A stretch of DNA of 64,000 nucleotides, from the NCBI GenBank assembly GCA_012728655.1, contig JAAYEQ010000025.1, positions 1-64,000 of the forward strand. Reading direction: 5' to 3'. The notes under the pieces were generated by a model. It was given only the letters and a program-made list of their open reading frames with translations, did no database searches and was not told the origin of the DNA. Both the position numbers and the translations under genes were made by a program. The stretch is from Syntrophomonadaceae bacterium (GTDB lineage Bacteria > Bacillota > Syntrophomonadia > Syntrophomonadales > DTU052). This document shows, piece after piece, positions 9,583 to 19,217 of the stretch; the stretch's first letter is position 1, and the number at the start of each line of letters is the position of its first letter.

Positions 9583-9609
9583 GCCGGGCGTGTATAGGTC
9601 GCGCCCGGC
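9583..9609. repeat. GC-rich hairpin between convergent genes
   Basis: GCCGGGCG ... CGCCCGGC. Confidence 0.5.
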
Positions 9610-9648
9610 GTATTAATAACAATTAACGATTAACAACAGGATGATTCC

Positions 9649-10665
9649 TTAGGGTTTAACCATTATCTTTACCGCATCCCCCTTGGGATCATCGAGCCTT
9701 TCAAAGGCCTTTTGCAGATCCTCGAGACCTACAATATCATCGACAAACCTGTCTGTTTTCAGGACTTTACGTGCAATGTAATCGATGGACGTGTCAAACT
9801 CGTCAGGGGAATAGCCGTATGAACCTTTAATCATGATCTCCCGCATGTTTACTCTCATGGTGTAGATGGGAACCAGATCATAGTTCACTCCGACCAAAAC
9901 CACTGTTCCCCCGTAACCGGTCGCTCCGATAGCGGATTGAACCGCCGGAGCCGGTCCCGCACATTCAAAGGTCTTGTCGAACCCGCCATCGGTTCTTGTC
10001 AGGAGCTTCTTCTGGAGTTTGGGATCACCGGCATCGAACACCTCGTCGACATCCCCAAAAGCCAGTGCCTTCTCCCGGCGAACCGGATTAAGCTCCGACA
10101 GCGCTACATAAGCCGCCCCGGAGATTCGGGCCCAGGCCGCACACAACAGTCCGATGATTCCGGCACCTACGACCAGTACCCGGTCCCCCGGTTGTACATT
10201 CCCCAGGTGAACAGCCCGTAAAGCAACTGCCGCCGGTTCCACCATCGCCCCTTCTTCCATGGTCATCCCATCGGGAAGCTTTCGCACCATAAGCGGATTG
10301 GCCAGCATATACTCGGCATAGGCTCCAGGGGTACTAATCCCGGGGGCATCGTCCATGTATTTAACACAAGCAGCATACAGCTGTCGCTTACAGTACTTGC
10401 ATTCCATGCAGGGGTTGACCGGAAGTGCGGTTACCCGGTCGCCCACCTTAAACATATCCTTTGCCGGACCCGGGTCGGCTATGGTTCCGCCAAACTCGTG
10501 CCCCATGATCAGTCCCACCGGGACTCCATTATGCCACATATGGATGTCAGAACCGCAGATACCGGTTCTTTCAACCTTGATTAATAGTTTGGAGTCGGTC
10601 GCCTGCGGCGGTTCAGTTTCGATCAGCTTCAGTTGACATTTACCCTCGATGGCTACAGCCTTCAT
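9649..10665 (-). CDS. Zn-dependent alcohol/polyol dehydrogenase (MDR family)
   Basis: GICGSDIHMWHNG, GHEFGGTI, CMECKYCKRQLYAAC structural Zn site, GAGIIGLL. Confidence 0.9.
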   Translation of the reverse strand: MKAVAIEGKCQLKLIETEPPQATDSKLLIKVERTGICGSDIHMWHNGVPVGLIMGHEFGGTIADPGPAKDMFKVGDRVTALPVNPCMECKYCKRQLYAACVKYMDDAPGISTPGAYAEYMLANPLMVRKLPDGMTMEEGAMVEPAAVALRAVHLGNVQPGDRVLVVGAGIIGLLCAAWARISGAAYVALSELNPVRREKALAFGDVDEVFDAGDPKLQKKLLTRTDGGFDKTFECAGPAPAVQSAIGATGYGGTVVLVGVNYDLVPIYTMRVNMREIMIKGSYGYSPDEFDTSIDYIARKVLKTDRFVDDIVGLEDLQKAFERLDDPKGDAVKIMVKP

Positions 10666-10710
10666 ATGAACAGCCTCCTATCTGCCGGTATTCGATGAGC
10701 AGCTCAGGTA

Positions 10711-11502
10711 CTACGCTATAACGGCGTGCATCCCGCCATCGATGGGTATGGAATGACCGGTAATATGGTCGGAAGCTTTGGAGCAAAGGAAAACTATTGC
10801 TCCCTTCATATCATCCGGACCCCCTACCTTGCGCAGTGGAGTCTTATCATAGAAAACCTGTTCGCCGCCAAGGTTTTCCCAGTGCCGCTCAGTCATATGG
10901 GTTGGGAACGGACCCGGAAGGATAGCATTAACATAGATGTTGTAACGACCCCACTTGACCGCCAGATCCTTGGTCAGGTTTATAACCGCAGCTTTACTGG
11001 CATTGTAAGCAACCGTATCCTGTTCCTCGGGGAAAGTCCCGCCCAAACCGGCTATGGAAGCGATATTGACTATCTTGCCGTAACCGATTTCTTTCATGCT
11101 GCGAGCACACAGCATGCTCAGGTGGAACAATCCAATTACGTTGACCTCAAAAACCCAGCGGAATCTGTCCATGGGGAAGTTCATGGAATCGGCGCCCCAA
11201 GTGACCCCGGCATTGTTAACCAGGATATCCACCTTGCCGAACTCCTTCAAGGTAAGATCTACCAGGTTTTCGATCTCCTCGCCCTTGGATACGTCACAGC
11301 GGGCTGGAATAGCCTTGATACCGTACTTAACCAACTCATTGGCGAGGGCTTCACACCGCTCCACCTTACGGGCGGCAACAACCACATTGGCGCCCGCTTC
11401 GGCTAAGGCGTGACACATCTGATTGCCAAGACCGACAGAGCCGCCGGTAACAATGGCAGTTTTCCCGGACAAATCAAACAATTCCTTCAGGTTCACAAAC
11501 AT
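10711..11502 (-). CDS. Short-chain dehydrogenase/reductase
   Basis: TGGSVGLG, NNAGVTWG, YNASKAA. Confidence 0.9.
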   Translation of the reverse strand: MFVNLKELFDLSGKTAIVTGGSVGLGNQMCHALAEAGANVVVAARKVERCEALANELVKYGIKAIPARCDVSKGEEIENLVDLTLKEFGKVDILVNNAGVTWGADSMNFPMDRFRWVFEVNVIGLFHLSMLCARSMKEIGYGKIVNIASIAGLGGTFPEEQDTVAYNASKAAVINLTKDLAVKWGRYNIYVNAILPGPFPTHMTERHWENLGGEQVFYDKTPLRKVGGPDDMKGAIVFLCSKASDHITGHSIPIDGGMHAVIA

Positions 11503-11674
11503 ACCTCCTTAAAACAGCTTCAATCTGTATCGGCGAAATTTGGTGCCCCACAATTAGACGTCTTAATATGTGGCTGACCGTGCCAAAATGGCATGTCCCC
11601 TGGCACTCAAAACTGTTTTAATTATAAGATTTCCGCGGGTTCAAAAGCAACCAAGCGCGTCATTTCTATGCAAT

Positions 11675-11775
11675 CCCGGGAAAAATGTACCCGGGGAAAA
11701 CCTACGGTTTCACCGGGAAACACAACCCGGTATCCAGGGACAAGAACCCTGAAATACAGGGCTTGAACTGTCCTG
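11675..11775. repeat. Array of short inverted repeats in a divergent intergenic region
   Basis: CCCGGG..CCCGGG, ACCGGG-aaacacaa-CCCGGT (11712-11731), CAGGG..CCCTG..CAGGG. Confidence 0.5.
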
Positions 11776-11782
11776 GGCGGCC

Positions 11783-11811
11783 TTTCCAAGTCCGTCAAAC
11801 TAAACTATAAT
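11783..11811 (+). promoter_or_regulatory. Putative sigma-70-type promoter of the GT-GH130 gene
   Basis: TTTCCA - 17 nt - TATAAT. Confidence 0.5.
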
Positions 11812-11867
11812 ATTGAGGAGTTTAAACACATAAGCTCTTAACAGCGGGTGCTTCAAGGAGGATTGCC

Positions 11868-14800
11868 ATGGGTAATGAAAGCTTCAGCAGCTTTGAAAAG
11901 CGCTTCAGCGAGGCCGTCCGTGAGCTAATCTCTCTCCTTGGGGGATTTGCCCACGTTGACACGGTAATCGGTATTCCATTTTACAACGAAAAGGCCACAC
12001 TGCTCGAACTGTTGCAGCTTTTGTCCGGCAACCCGGATAACCTGCCATCCCCCAACACCATGATCGCCTGTATTGGAGACCCGGCCGGCCGCGATATTGC
12101 GGAAGCCATTAAAGGATTAAACCTGCCTATTCCGCATTTTGAATACGTATTGGCGCCGGGGATCAACGGCCGGGGTGCCAGCATAAGAGCCCTGATTGAG
12201 ATCGCCAATTACCTGGAAGCAGATTTGATAGTACTGGCTGCCGACCTCAGGCGGGAACATGGTCGGGGATTTCGCCCGGATTGGGCCAAAAGGTTGGCGC
12301 AGCCTATTCAAAAAGACTATGATCTGGCTCTGGGGTGTTTTCAGCGGCATCATCTGGAGGACCCGGTAGGCAAGTTATTTACCGGACCGCTGCTCGAGGT
12401 GTTTTACGGTTGCCGGGTTACCGATCCCACCAGCGGCATTTACGCGATTAGCCACGACCTCTTGGAAAACTACTGCCAGGATATCAAACTGTGGACCGAA
12501 ATTACCAGAGGCTACGGCATAGACCCCTGGCTCATAACCAGAGCCCTGCGATGGAATAAGGCCGTCTGCGAGGTAAAGCTTGAAAGCAAACTGGCACGGC
12601 CTTCCCCGGAGAAGGTGAATCTTGTTTTCAAGGAAAACGCCTTATCACTTTTTGAGTGCATAACCCGGGACGATAAGTACTGGTCGAACCGTCCTCAAAT
12701 CCTGAAGCATCTGGATGTTTTCGGCCCGCCTTTCGTTTCTGACGTCCCTGTTAATCCGGCTTTTTCGTTCACTGACCTGGTCATGTCCTTCAAAAGCGGC
12801 TGCAATCAATACGGTAACCTGTTGGATTCCCTGCTCCCTACGGACATTGCCGAACACTTGAAAGACGAAGTTCAGTTTTATGCCAGCCGCTTTACCTTTG
12901 GCCCGCATCTGTGGGCGGCCGTGGTCAACAGTTTCCTGCTGGCGTATGCTTTTAAAAAAGAAATTCCGGTCAACGACCTTCTAATCAGCCTGACATCCCT
13001 CTTTAACGGGCGCATTGCCGGTTTTCTGGCCGAAACGACATCAAGCGCGCCCACAGCACCGGACAACCTCCCGTTTGATCAATCCTCTTTACCGTCACCG
13101 GGTGCGGTCGAGGCGGCCAAAGAAACGCAAAGAGAGGCGTTCTTTATGCTGAGCGAGGGGTTGTCCGAGGAGTGGAGGCAGGCTGCCCACGATACCCGGC
13201 CGGTCATTGTTCCGGCGCATTATATGGAATTCATTCCCGGGATTCCCATTGTACTTCCCAAAACCCTGGTCGGTCCAGGCAATGCTGCGATCTCCACCGA
13301 GGAGGTATTTAACCGGCTGCAAAACCGGTATCAAGAACGTTTCAACAAGTTTGTCCATGAAGGATTGAACGTGCCCGTCGATGCGGATTCAAGCGCACTG
13401 GTTGCCGGTGTTGCCGGCTTTATGGCCGACCTGGAACGCGTATTGGAAGAAATGCTCCCCGGTGATCTCTACACCGAAGAAGGGATCGGACAGTTTCTAG
13501 GAGGCATCTTCAGCCTCTTTTCATTCCCCCGGGTGTTCGCGGTCAACAATGATCTCCTGCGGGAGATGCTGCTTAAGTTCCCCCCGTCGAACCTGATCAT
13601 CCCCCGGGGTTATCATGACGTTCAGGAACTGGTTGACAAGATGGACCTGAGAGACGCCGTGAGCCTGGCCAGCCTGGCGGAAAACCAGCTATTCATCGAA
13701 CAGGCCCAGGAGTGGCTTCTCGATAACCTGCGCCCCGAAAACATGGAAGAAGTTGAGCTTAAACCGCTGATCCTGGGCAGTCAGGACATGCACGGCTCGT
13801 ATCAGCTGGTCGCCACCTCCAACTTCAACATACTGGTTGGCAGGATAGCAGCCAGTCCGCTCGGTAAAGGAGTAGGGGGTCAGTATCCCCGGCTCCGTTA
13901 TTGCCTGTCGGTAGTTCGCCAGGCGGCAATCTCTGCCAACTACTCGCGTTTATGGCGGATTTATGCCCGCGAACGCAGGAATCTGGGAGAAAAGATCGGC
14001 AACTCCCTGGTAGGCTGGTACCGGGCTGAGACCTTTGCGGTCAACAATATCATGGAGAATACCAATCACCGACTGCTGGTCGGGTTTTTCGAGGCGCTGA
14101 TCGATAAGTTAAAGGCTTCCGGTCAGGTCTCCGCCGCCAAAACATTGGATCTGATGGTACAATCCTACGGGCTCAGCCAGATCCTCGACGACGGTACCTT
14201 CCTCCCCTGTTCCGCCTGGACCTGGGCCAGCTACAGCTACAAGGGCGGGCAAGGGTTGCCGACGCCTCTGTCCAGCCATGTGGAGGAGAAGTGGTTTAAC
14301 CATGAGTTGCTGGAAGAGATCTTCTCCTCCCTGGGTTACGATACTGCGGTGGTCGATGAACAAGCCATTCAACTGGTGGGCGAAGGTCGTTCCAATGAAG
14401 ATCTCCTGACCGCGGTATTGGGAGCGGAGGCCGAGAATGTGGTTGCAGTATCCCAGGACACCTATCCGTTCCCCCCGGCCAAGAGCCTGGTTCGCTACCC
14501 GGGGAATCCGATATTATCCCCCATCAAGGAGCATTTCTGGGAATCGCGTTATGTTTTGAACGCCGCATCCCTGCGCATTAAGGACCGGGTTTACATTCTT
14601 TACCGAGCGTACGGAGACGACGAAATATCGCGTATAGGTCTGGCGATAACCGACGGTTATCGGGTCCTGGAGCGGCTGCCCTACCCCGTATTCACCCCGC
14701 TGGGTCCCAAGGAGAAAAAGGGGGTCGAAGATCCTCGGGTCGTGGTAATCGACGGTTACATCTATATGATGTACACGGCTTACGATGGGGTTATCGCTCA

Positions 14801-15455
14801 GGTATCAGCCGCCGCCATCTCCCTTGAGGATTTCCTCAACCGCAGGTTCGACCGGTGGGAACGGAAAGGCCTGGCCTTTGAAGACGTATGGGATAAGGAT
14901 GCGATCCTCTTTCCGGAGAAGATCAAGGGACGCTATGTCATATATCATCGAATAGAACCCGGTATCTGGGTGTCATACCTGGATGAACTCAAGTTCCCGG
15001 CGCCCCGGGGAAGACATTCCATTATCATGGGTCCCCGTTCCGGGCGCATGTGGGACTCGGTCAAGATAGGAGCCGGAACCCAGCCCCTGAAAACAGACTT
15101 TGGATGGCTCATGATTTATCACGGCGTGGATAGGGATCGGGTATATCGCTTGGGAGTCATGCTGGTTGACGCTCGTGACCCGGAACGCCTTCTCTACCGT
15201 TCCCCCAATCCCGTGCTCGCGCCCGAAACGGAATGTGAAATCGGCATTCCCGGCCAGGCCTGGGTATGCAACGTAGTCTTCACCTGCGGAGCGGTCCCGG
15301 CTGAAGATAAAGAACGACTATACGAAGATGATGAGCTCCTGGTGTACTACGGAGCCGCCGACTCCCATCTCTGCGTGGCTACCTGCAAGGTGGGGGACCT
15401 GCTCCCCGAAGAAATCAGACGCAAATACCGGGGAGCGGTTTATGAAAGCGAATAA
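11868..15455 (+). CDS. 1195-aa multidomain protein: GT2-like glycosyltransferase N-terminus, unassigned middle, GH130-like phosphorylase C-terminus
   Basis: N-terminus VIGIPFYNEKATL..LIVLAADLR; C-terminus GVEDPRVVVIDGYIYMMYTAYD..WDKDAILFPEKIKGRYVIYHRIEPG..YHGVDRDRVYRLGVMLVDARDP is characteristic of GH130; clear SD AAGGAGG. Confidence 0.85.
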   Translation: MGNESFSSFEKRFSEAVRELISLLGGFAHVDTVIGIPFYNEKATLLELLQLLSGNPDNLPSPNTMIACIGDPAGRDIAEAIKGLNLPIPHFEYVLAPGINGRGASIRALIEIANYLEADLIVLAADLRREHGRGFRPDWAKRLAQPIQKDYDLALGCFQRHHLEDPVGKLFTGPLLEVFYGCRVTDPTSGIYAISHDLLENYCQDIKLWTEITRGYGIDPWLITRALRWNKAVCEVKLESKLARPSPEKVNLVFKENALSLFECITRDDKYWSNRPQILKHLDVFGPPFVSDVPVNPAFSFTDLVMSFKSGCNQYGNLLDSLLPTDIAEHLKDEVQFYASRFTFGPHLWAAVVNSFLLAYAFKKEIPVNDLLISLTSLFNGRIAGFLAETTSSAPTAPDNLPFDQSSLPSPGAVEAAKETQREAFFMLSEGLSEEWRQAAHDTRPVIVPAHYMEFIPGIPIVLPKTLVGPGNAAISTEEVFNRLQNRYQERFNKFVHEGLNVPVDADSSALVAGVAGFMADLERVLEEMLPGDLYTEEGIGQFLGGIFSLFSFPRVFAVNNDLLREMLLKFPPSNLIIPRGYHDVQELVDKMDLRDAVSLASLAENQLFIEQAQEWLLDNLRPENMEEVELKPLILGSQDMHGSYQLVATSNFNILVGRIAASPLGKGVGGQYPRLRYCLSVVRQAAISANYSRLWRIYARERRNLGEKIGNSLVGWYRAETFAVNNIMENTNHRLLVGFFEALIDKLKASGQVSAAKTLDLMVQSYGLSQILDDGTFLPCSAWTWASYSYKGGQGLPTPLSSHVEEKWFNHELLEEIFSSLGYDTAVVDEQAIQLVGEGRSNEDLLTAVLGAEAENVVAVSQDTYPFPPAKSLVRYPGNPILSPIKEHFWESRYVLNAASLRIKDRVYILYRAYGDDEISRIGLAITDGYRVLERLPYPVFTPLGPKEKKGVEDPRVVVIDGYIYMMYTAYDGVIAQVSAAAISLEDFLNRRFDRWERKGLAFEDVWDKDAILFPEKIKGRYVIYHRIEPGIWVSYLDELKFPAPRGRHSIIMGPRSGRMWDSVKIGAGTQPLKTDFGWLMIYHGVDRDRVYRLGVMLVDARDPERLLYRSPNPVLAPETECEIGIPGQAWVCNVVFTCGAVPAEDKERLYEDDELLVYYGAADSHLCVATCKVGDLLPEEIRRKYRGAVYESE

Positions 15456-15465
15456 TAAGGGCAGA

Positions 15466-16461
15466 TTAGGAATGCAGCAATTGCTCGGCCAACAGCATGG
15501 TGACCAAGGCTTCGGCTCCCTGGTTGGGGTTCAATCCGTCGGGGGTTAACCCGTCATGGCAGCCCCCGGTTTCCGAATTGATCAGGGGCAAATCGTGGAT
15601 GTTTTTCCCGAGATACCACTGCCAGATCATCTCCATCATGGTTTGAAAGTCCTTTTGCCCCGTCACCATAAAAGCCTCGCGACAGGCCAGTATCATGGAG
15701 CCGGCTTCCACCGGCTGCTGGTCAAAAAGCGGTATCTTTTTCCCCTTTTCCCACCATCCTCGGTTCCCTACGGGGGCAAAATACCCCTTCGCCAGCAGGC
15801 TGTCTCCCAGAAACAGCAGCGAGTCCCGTGCTGTATCCTGTACTTTCCGGTCAAGCTTGATGCGGCAATAGGAGAAAAGGGCGTGGGGCAGTATGGCATT
15901 GCAGTAAGTCATACGCTCCTCAAACCACCTCCACCCAGGCGAATTATATAATCGGTAGAGGCGGGTCAACTGCTCGACACAGCGCTGGATTATGCCGGAT
16001 ACACGTTGTTCAGCCTCCGGCATTTCACGAGCGAGGACCGTACAACCGATCAAGACGTAAGCATTGCTGCGGGGAAATTCCAGGGCCTCAATAAACGACA
16101 GGGCATCGGTGGCCATTTCCCGGCAGGCTGCCGATACCTCCGGCAAGTCCGAGACCGCACCAAAACAAGAGGCCATAAATGCCCGGCCCTGGCTGTCCTC
16201 CGAATCCAGGTCGGTAACAAATCCCCGGTTAGGAAGCCACCAGTTGCGCCATCCCTCCCCTCGACGCCACGCCTTCCGAAGCGCCTCGCAGTAAAGGTGG
16301 GCATATTCTTCACGCTGAGAGCCCTCCATGTTCAGAGCCACCAGCAAGGCTCGAGCGGTGTCATCAGTCGTACACCCGCTGTTAATGTCGGGTTCGCCGT
16401 GGGGCGCAAACTGGATTATACCGTAGTCACACGTCAGGCGTGCCAGATGACTGTAGTTCAT
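15466..16461 (-). CDS. 331-aa protein, probable alpha/alpha-barrel-like, associated with glycosyltransferase loci; function unknown
   Basis: Start overlaps the GT1 stop by 4 nt; Trp/His-rich motifs (GWRWFEERMTYCNAILPHALF). Confidence 0.8.
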   Translation of the reverse strand: MNYSHLARLTCDYGIIQFAPHGEPDINSGCTTDDTARALLVALNMEGSQREEYAHLYCEALRKAWRRGEGWRNWWLPNRGFVTDLDSEDSQGRAFMASCFGAVSDLPEVSAACREMATDALSFIEALEFPRSNAYVLIGCTVLAREMPEAEQRVSGIIQRCVEQLTRLYRLYNSPGWRWFEERMTYCNAILPHALFSYCRIKLDRKVQDTARDSLLFLGDSLLAKGYFAPVGNRGWWEKGKKIPLFDQQPVEAGSMILACREAFMVTGQKDFQTMMEMIWQWYLGKNIHDLPLINSETGGCHDGLTPDGLNPNQGAEALVTMLLAEQLLHS

Positions 16462-17633
16462 GCTTGTCCCTTTCCTCCCCGAACACGTTTCAGCCCATAA
16501 TGCATTATCGCCTCATTGGCCACCTGGCTATAATAGCCGGCAACACTGTCCCAGGTCAAAGTCTTCCCATACTCCCAGGCTTTCTCTTCCAAAGCGGCCT
16601 GGAGCTTGGGATCCCCCAGTACAGCATCCAGAAGCTCGGCCAGGGCCTCAGGTGATGCATCCCTGGCTACCAAGCCCCTCCCCTGATCGAGAAGCTCGCG
16701 TGCGTGTTCATAAGGGGTGGAGACTGTTGCCCTCCCACAACCAACGGCAAAGGAAAGGGTGCCGGAAACAGCCTGATCAAGGTTGGGATAGGGGCTCAGA
16801 TACACATCGGTCATGTAAAGACAGTCCCCCAGTTCCTCCATATCCAGGAAGCGGTTAATGAACACAACATTCTTTTCCATCCCCAGTTCGGAAACCAGCC
16901 GCGTAACCTCTTCCCGATACCTGTCCCCCTCCTGTTTAAGGAGATTGGGGTGAGTACTGCCCGCAATAATATACACACAGTCAGGATACTTGTCCACCAC
17001 CTGACTAATAGCCCTGATCCCTATTTCCAGGCCCTTCCCGGGCCCGATCAGACCGAAGGTGGTAATTATGCGTCGTCCCTGGTATCCCAACTGCTGCTTT
17101 AAGACCTCCCGGTCTTTGGCTTGAAACTGAGGAACGCCGTGGGGAATAACATGTACTTTCTGGGGCGACAGGTTGTATACCGGTCCCAGCAAGATGTCCC
17201 GGGCCCGTTTGGTCATGCATACCACTGCGGTGGCATAACCGGCCAGTCGATTAAATACTTCCCGACAATGGGCTGATGGTCGAGGAAGTACAGTGTGAGC
17301 AACAAGCAGAATGGGCTTTTGAAGTCGGGCAGCAAAATCGAGGATGTATTCGCCGTCCTCCCCCCCATAGATGCCAAATTCATGCTGAATTATAACTATA
17401 TCGATATCACGCGACTTGTTGATCCAACCGGCACACCCTGTGTAATCGGAACGCCTCTCCTTACTCAACCGGTAGACCACCTCGTAAGGATAAAGGAACT
17501 TGGAGCCGCTGACCGACGCAATATTTACGTCTTCACCCCGGGAACAAAGACTATCCCTCAAATCTTTGGAGAACGTTGCAATCCCGCACTTTTCTGGCAC
17601 ATAGGTACTAACCATCAAGTAGCGATTCATCAT
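16458..17633 (-). CDS. Glycosyltransferase family 1 (GT4-like)
   Basis: QHEFGIYGGEDG, GLIGPGKGLEIGIRA, E-x7-E-like region AVSGTLSFAVGCGRATVSTPYEHARELL. Confidence 0.9.
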   Translation of the reverse strand: MMNRYLMVSTYVPEKCGIATFSKDLRDSLCSRGEDVNIASVSGSKFLYPYEVVYRLSKERRSDYTGCAGWINKSRDIDIVIIQHEFGIYGGEDGEYILDFAARLQKPILLVAHTVLPRPSAHCREVFNRLAGYATAVVCMTKRARDILLGPVYNLSPQKVHVIPHGVPQFQAKDREVLKQQLGYQGRRIITTFGLIGPGKGLEIGIRAISQVVDKYPDCVYIIAGSTHPNLLKQEGDRYREEVTRLVSELGMEKNVVFINRFLDMEELGDCLYMTDVYLSPYPNLDQAVSGTLSFAVGCGRATVSTPYEHARELLDQGRGLVARDASPEALAELLDAVLGDPKLQAALEEKAWEYGKTLTWDSVAGYYSQVANEAIMHYGLKRVRGGKGQA

Positions 17634-17798
17634 TTCACCTCCAAGATTTCAAAATAGCATGTCCCCGATAATGCAATGCAACCCTTTAATTAACCCCAGG
17701 GAATACCGAGTATAACACCTCCTTTTTATTATTTTACAAACAATTATAGGTAATTAGCAAACCGGAAGGGGGGTAATATCCTACTTTTCGGGGCCGGA

Positions 17799-19169
17799 TT
17801 ATACTTTTATCTCAAGACCCAGGCCGTTTAGAAAACTGCACAACTCATCCTCAATTCGTTTCAGCCCTTCTTTGGTCCGGCTTTCATAACGCACGATCAG
17901 TTCCGGGCCGGTGTTGGAAGCCCTAACCAGACCCCATCCATCCGGAAACAGTATGCGGGCGCCATCAACATCGATGACCTCGTATTCTTTCCGAAATCTC
18001 TCCCGTACCTTTTCCACCACCTGGAACTTCTCGGTATCCGAGCTTTTGACCCTGATTTCCGGTGTGGTCCAGTACCGGGGAACATCCGCCAGGAGTTCGC
18101 TCATACTCCGGTCGGTGTTGGAAAGTATGCGCAGCAATCGGGCTGCGGCATATAAGGCATCGTCATAGCCGTAGTATTCGTCGGCAAAGAACATGTGCCC
18201 CGACATCTCCCCGGTAAAAATGGCGCCTATCTCTTTCATTTTCGCTTTGATCAGCGAGTGACCGGTCTTATACAGCAGGGGACGCCCTCCGAGCTTGACG
18301 ATTTCATCAATCAAGGCCTGTGAGCATTTCACCTCGACAATGCAGTCGATGCCGGGATGACGGGGCAGGATTTCCCGCCAGTAGAGGATCATCAGCAGAT
18401 CCCCCCAAATTATGCGGCCATCCTCAGCCACCACTCCCAGACGGTCGCCGTCACCGTCCAGGCCAATGCCCAGATCGGCCCTTTCGCTTTTCACTACCCT
18501 TATCAGGTCCTGGCAGTTCTCCACTTTGACCGGATCGGGATGGTGGTTGGGGAAATCGGGGTCCGATTCACAATACAGTTCAACCACCTCACACCCCAGT
18601 TCTCGAAACAGGCGCGGGGCAAAGAAGGAAGCGGTCCCGTTGCCGCAGTCAACAACGAGTTTTAAACGGCGGGGTCCCAAACTTATTCTCCGTTTAATTT
18701 CGTTGATGTAGTCCTCGGTGATATCCATATCGGTTACCGTGCCTTTGGGCGACCGGGAAATGAACACCCCATCCCGGGCCAGGCGGTATAACCTCTGAAT
18801 ATCGTCGCCGTATATGGTGTTCTCCCCGAGCAGGACCTTGAACCCATTGTACTCCCCGGGATTATGGCTGGCGGTGATCATAAGTCCGGCCGGGATCTCC
18901 AGATGGCGGGCCGCAAAGTAAAACATCGGGCTCACCACCACCCCCAGGTCGATCACCTGACAGCCGGAATCGGTAAGAGCCTCCACCACCACCTCCCGCA
19001 GATGAGGCGATGATTTCCGGTTGTCCCTCCCCAGGACCACCTTGTTCAACCCCTGCTCCCCAGCCATGGTGGCAAATGCCCGCGCAATTCTGCGAACGGT
19101 ATCATCATCCAACTCCTGGGGCACAAGCCCCCGTATATCATACTGCCGGAAGATGTTCCTGCTAATCAT
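17799..19169 (-). CDS. manB: Phosphomannomutase/phosphoglucomutase
   Basis: FRQYDIRG, TASHNPGEYNG phosphoserine loop, GDGDRLG metal site, RASNTGPELIVRYE. Confidence 0.93.
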   Translation of the reverse strand: MISRNIFRQYDIRGLVPQELDDDTVRRIARAFATMAGEQGLNKVVLGRDNRKSSPHLREVVVEALTDSGCQVIDLGVVVSPMFYFAARHLEIPAGLMITASHNPGEYNGFKVLLGENTIYGDDIQRLYRLARDGVFISRSPKGTVTDMDITEDYINEIKRRISLGPRRLKLVVDCGNGTASFFAPRLFRELGCEVVELYCESDPDFPNHHPDPVKVENCQDLIRVVKSERADLGIGLDGDGDRLGVVAEDGRIIWGDLLMILYWREILPRHPGIDCIVEVKCSQALIDEIVKLGGRPLLYKTGHSLIKAKMKEIGAIFTGEMSGHMFFADEYYGYDDALYAAARLLRILSNTDRSMSELLADVPRYWTTPEIRVKSSDTEKFQVVEKVRERFRKEYEVIDVDGARILFPDGWGLVRASNTGPELIVRYESRTKEGLKRIEDELCSFLNGLGLEIKV

Positions 19170-19217
19170 GGGCCTTCCTCCCTTAATCCACTTGGACTGC
19201 ATTCACAACTTTCTCTG

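Noticed and set aside
11578-11608. GTGCCA / TGGCAC half-elements near the SDR promoter
   Set aside because: No GC element at the required distance
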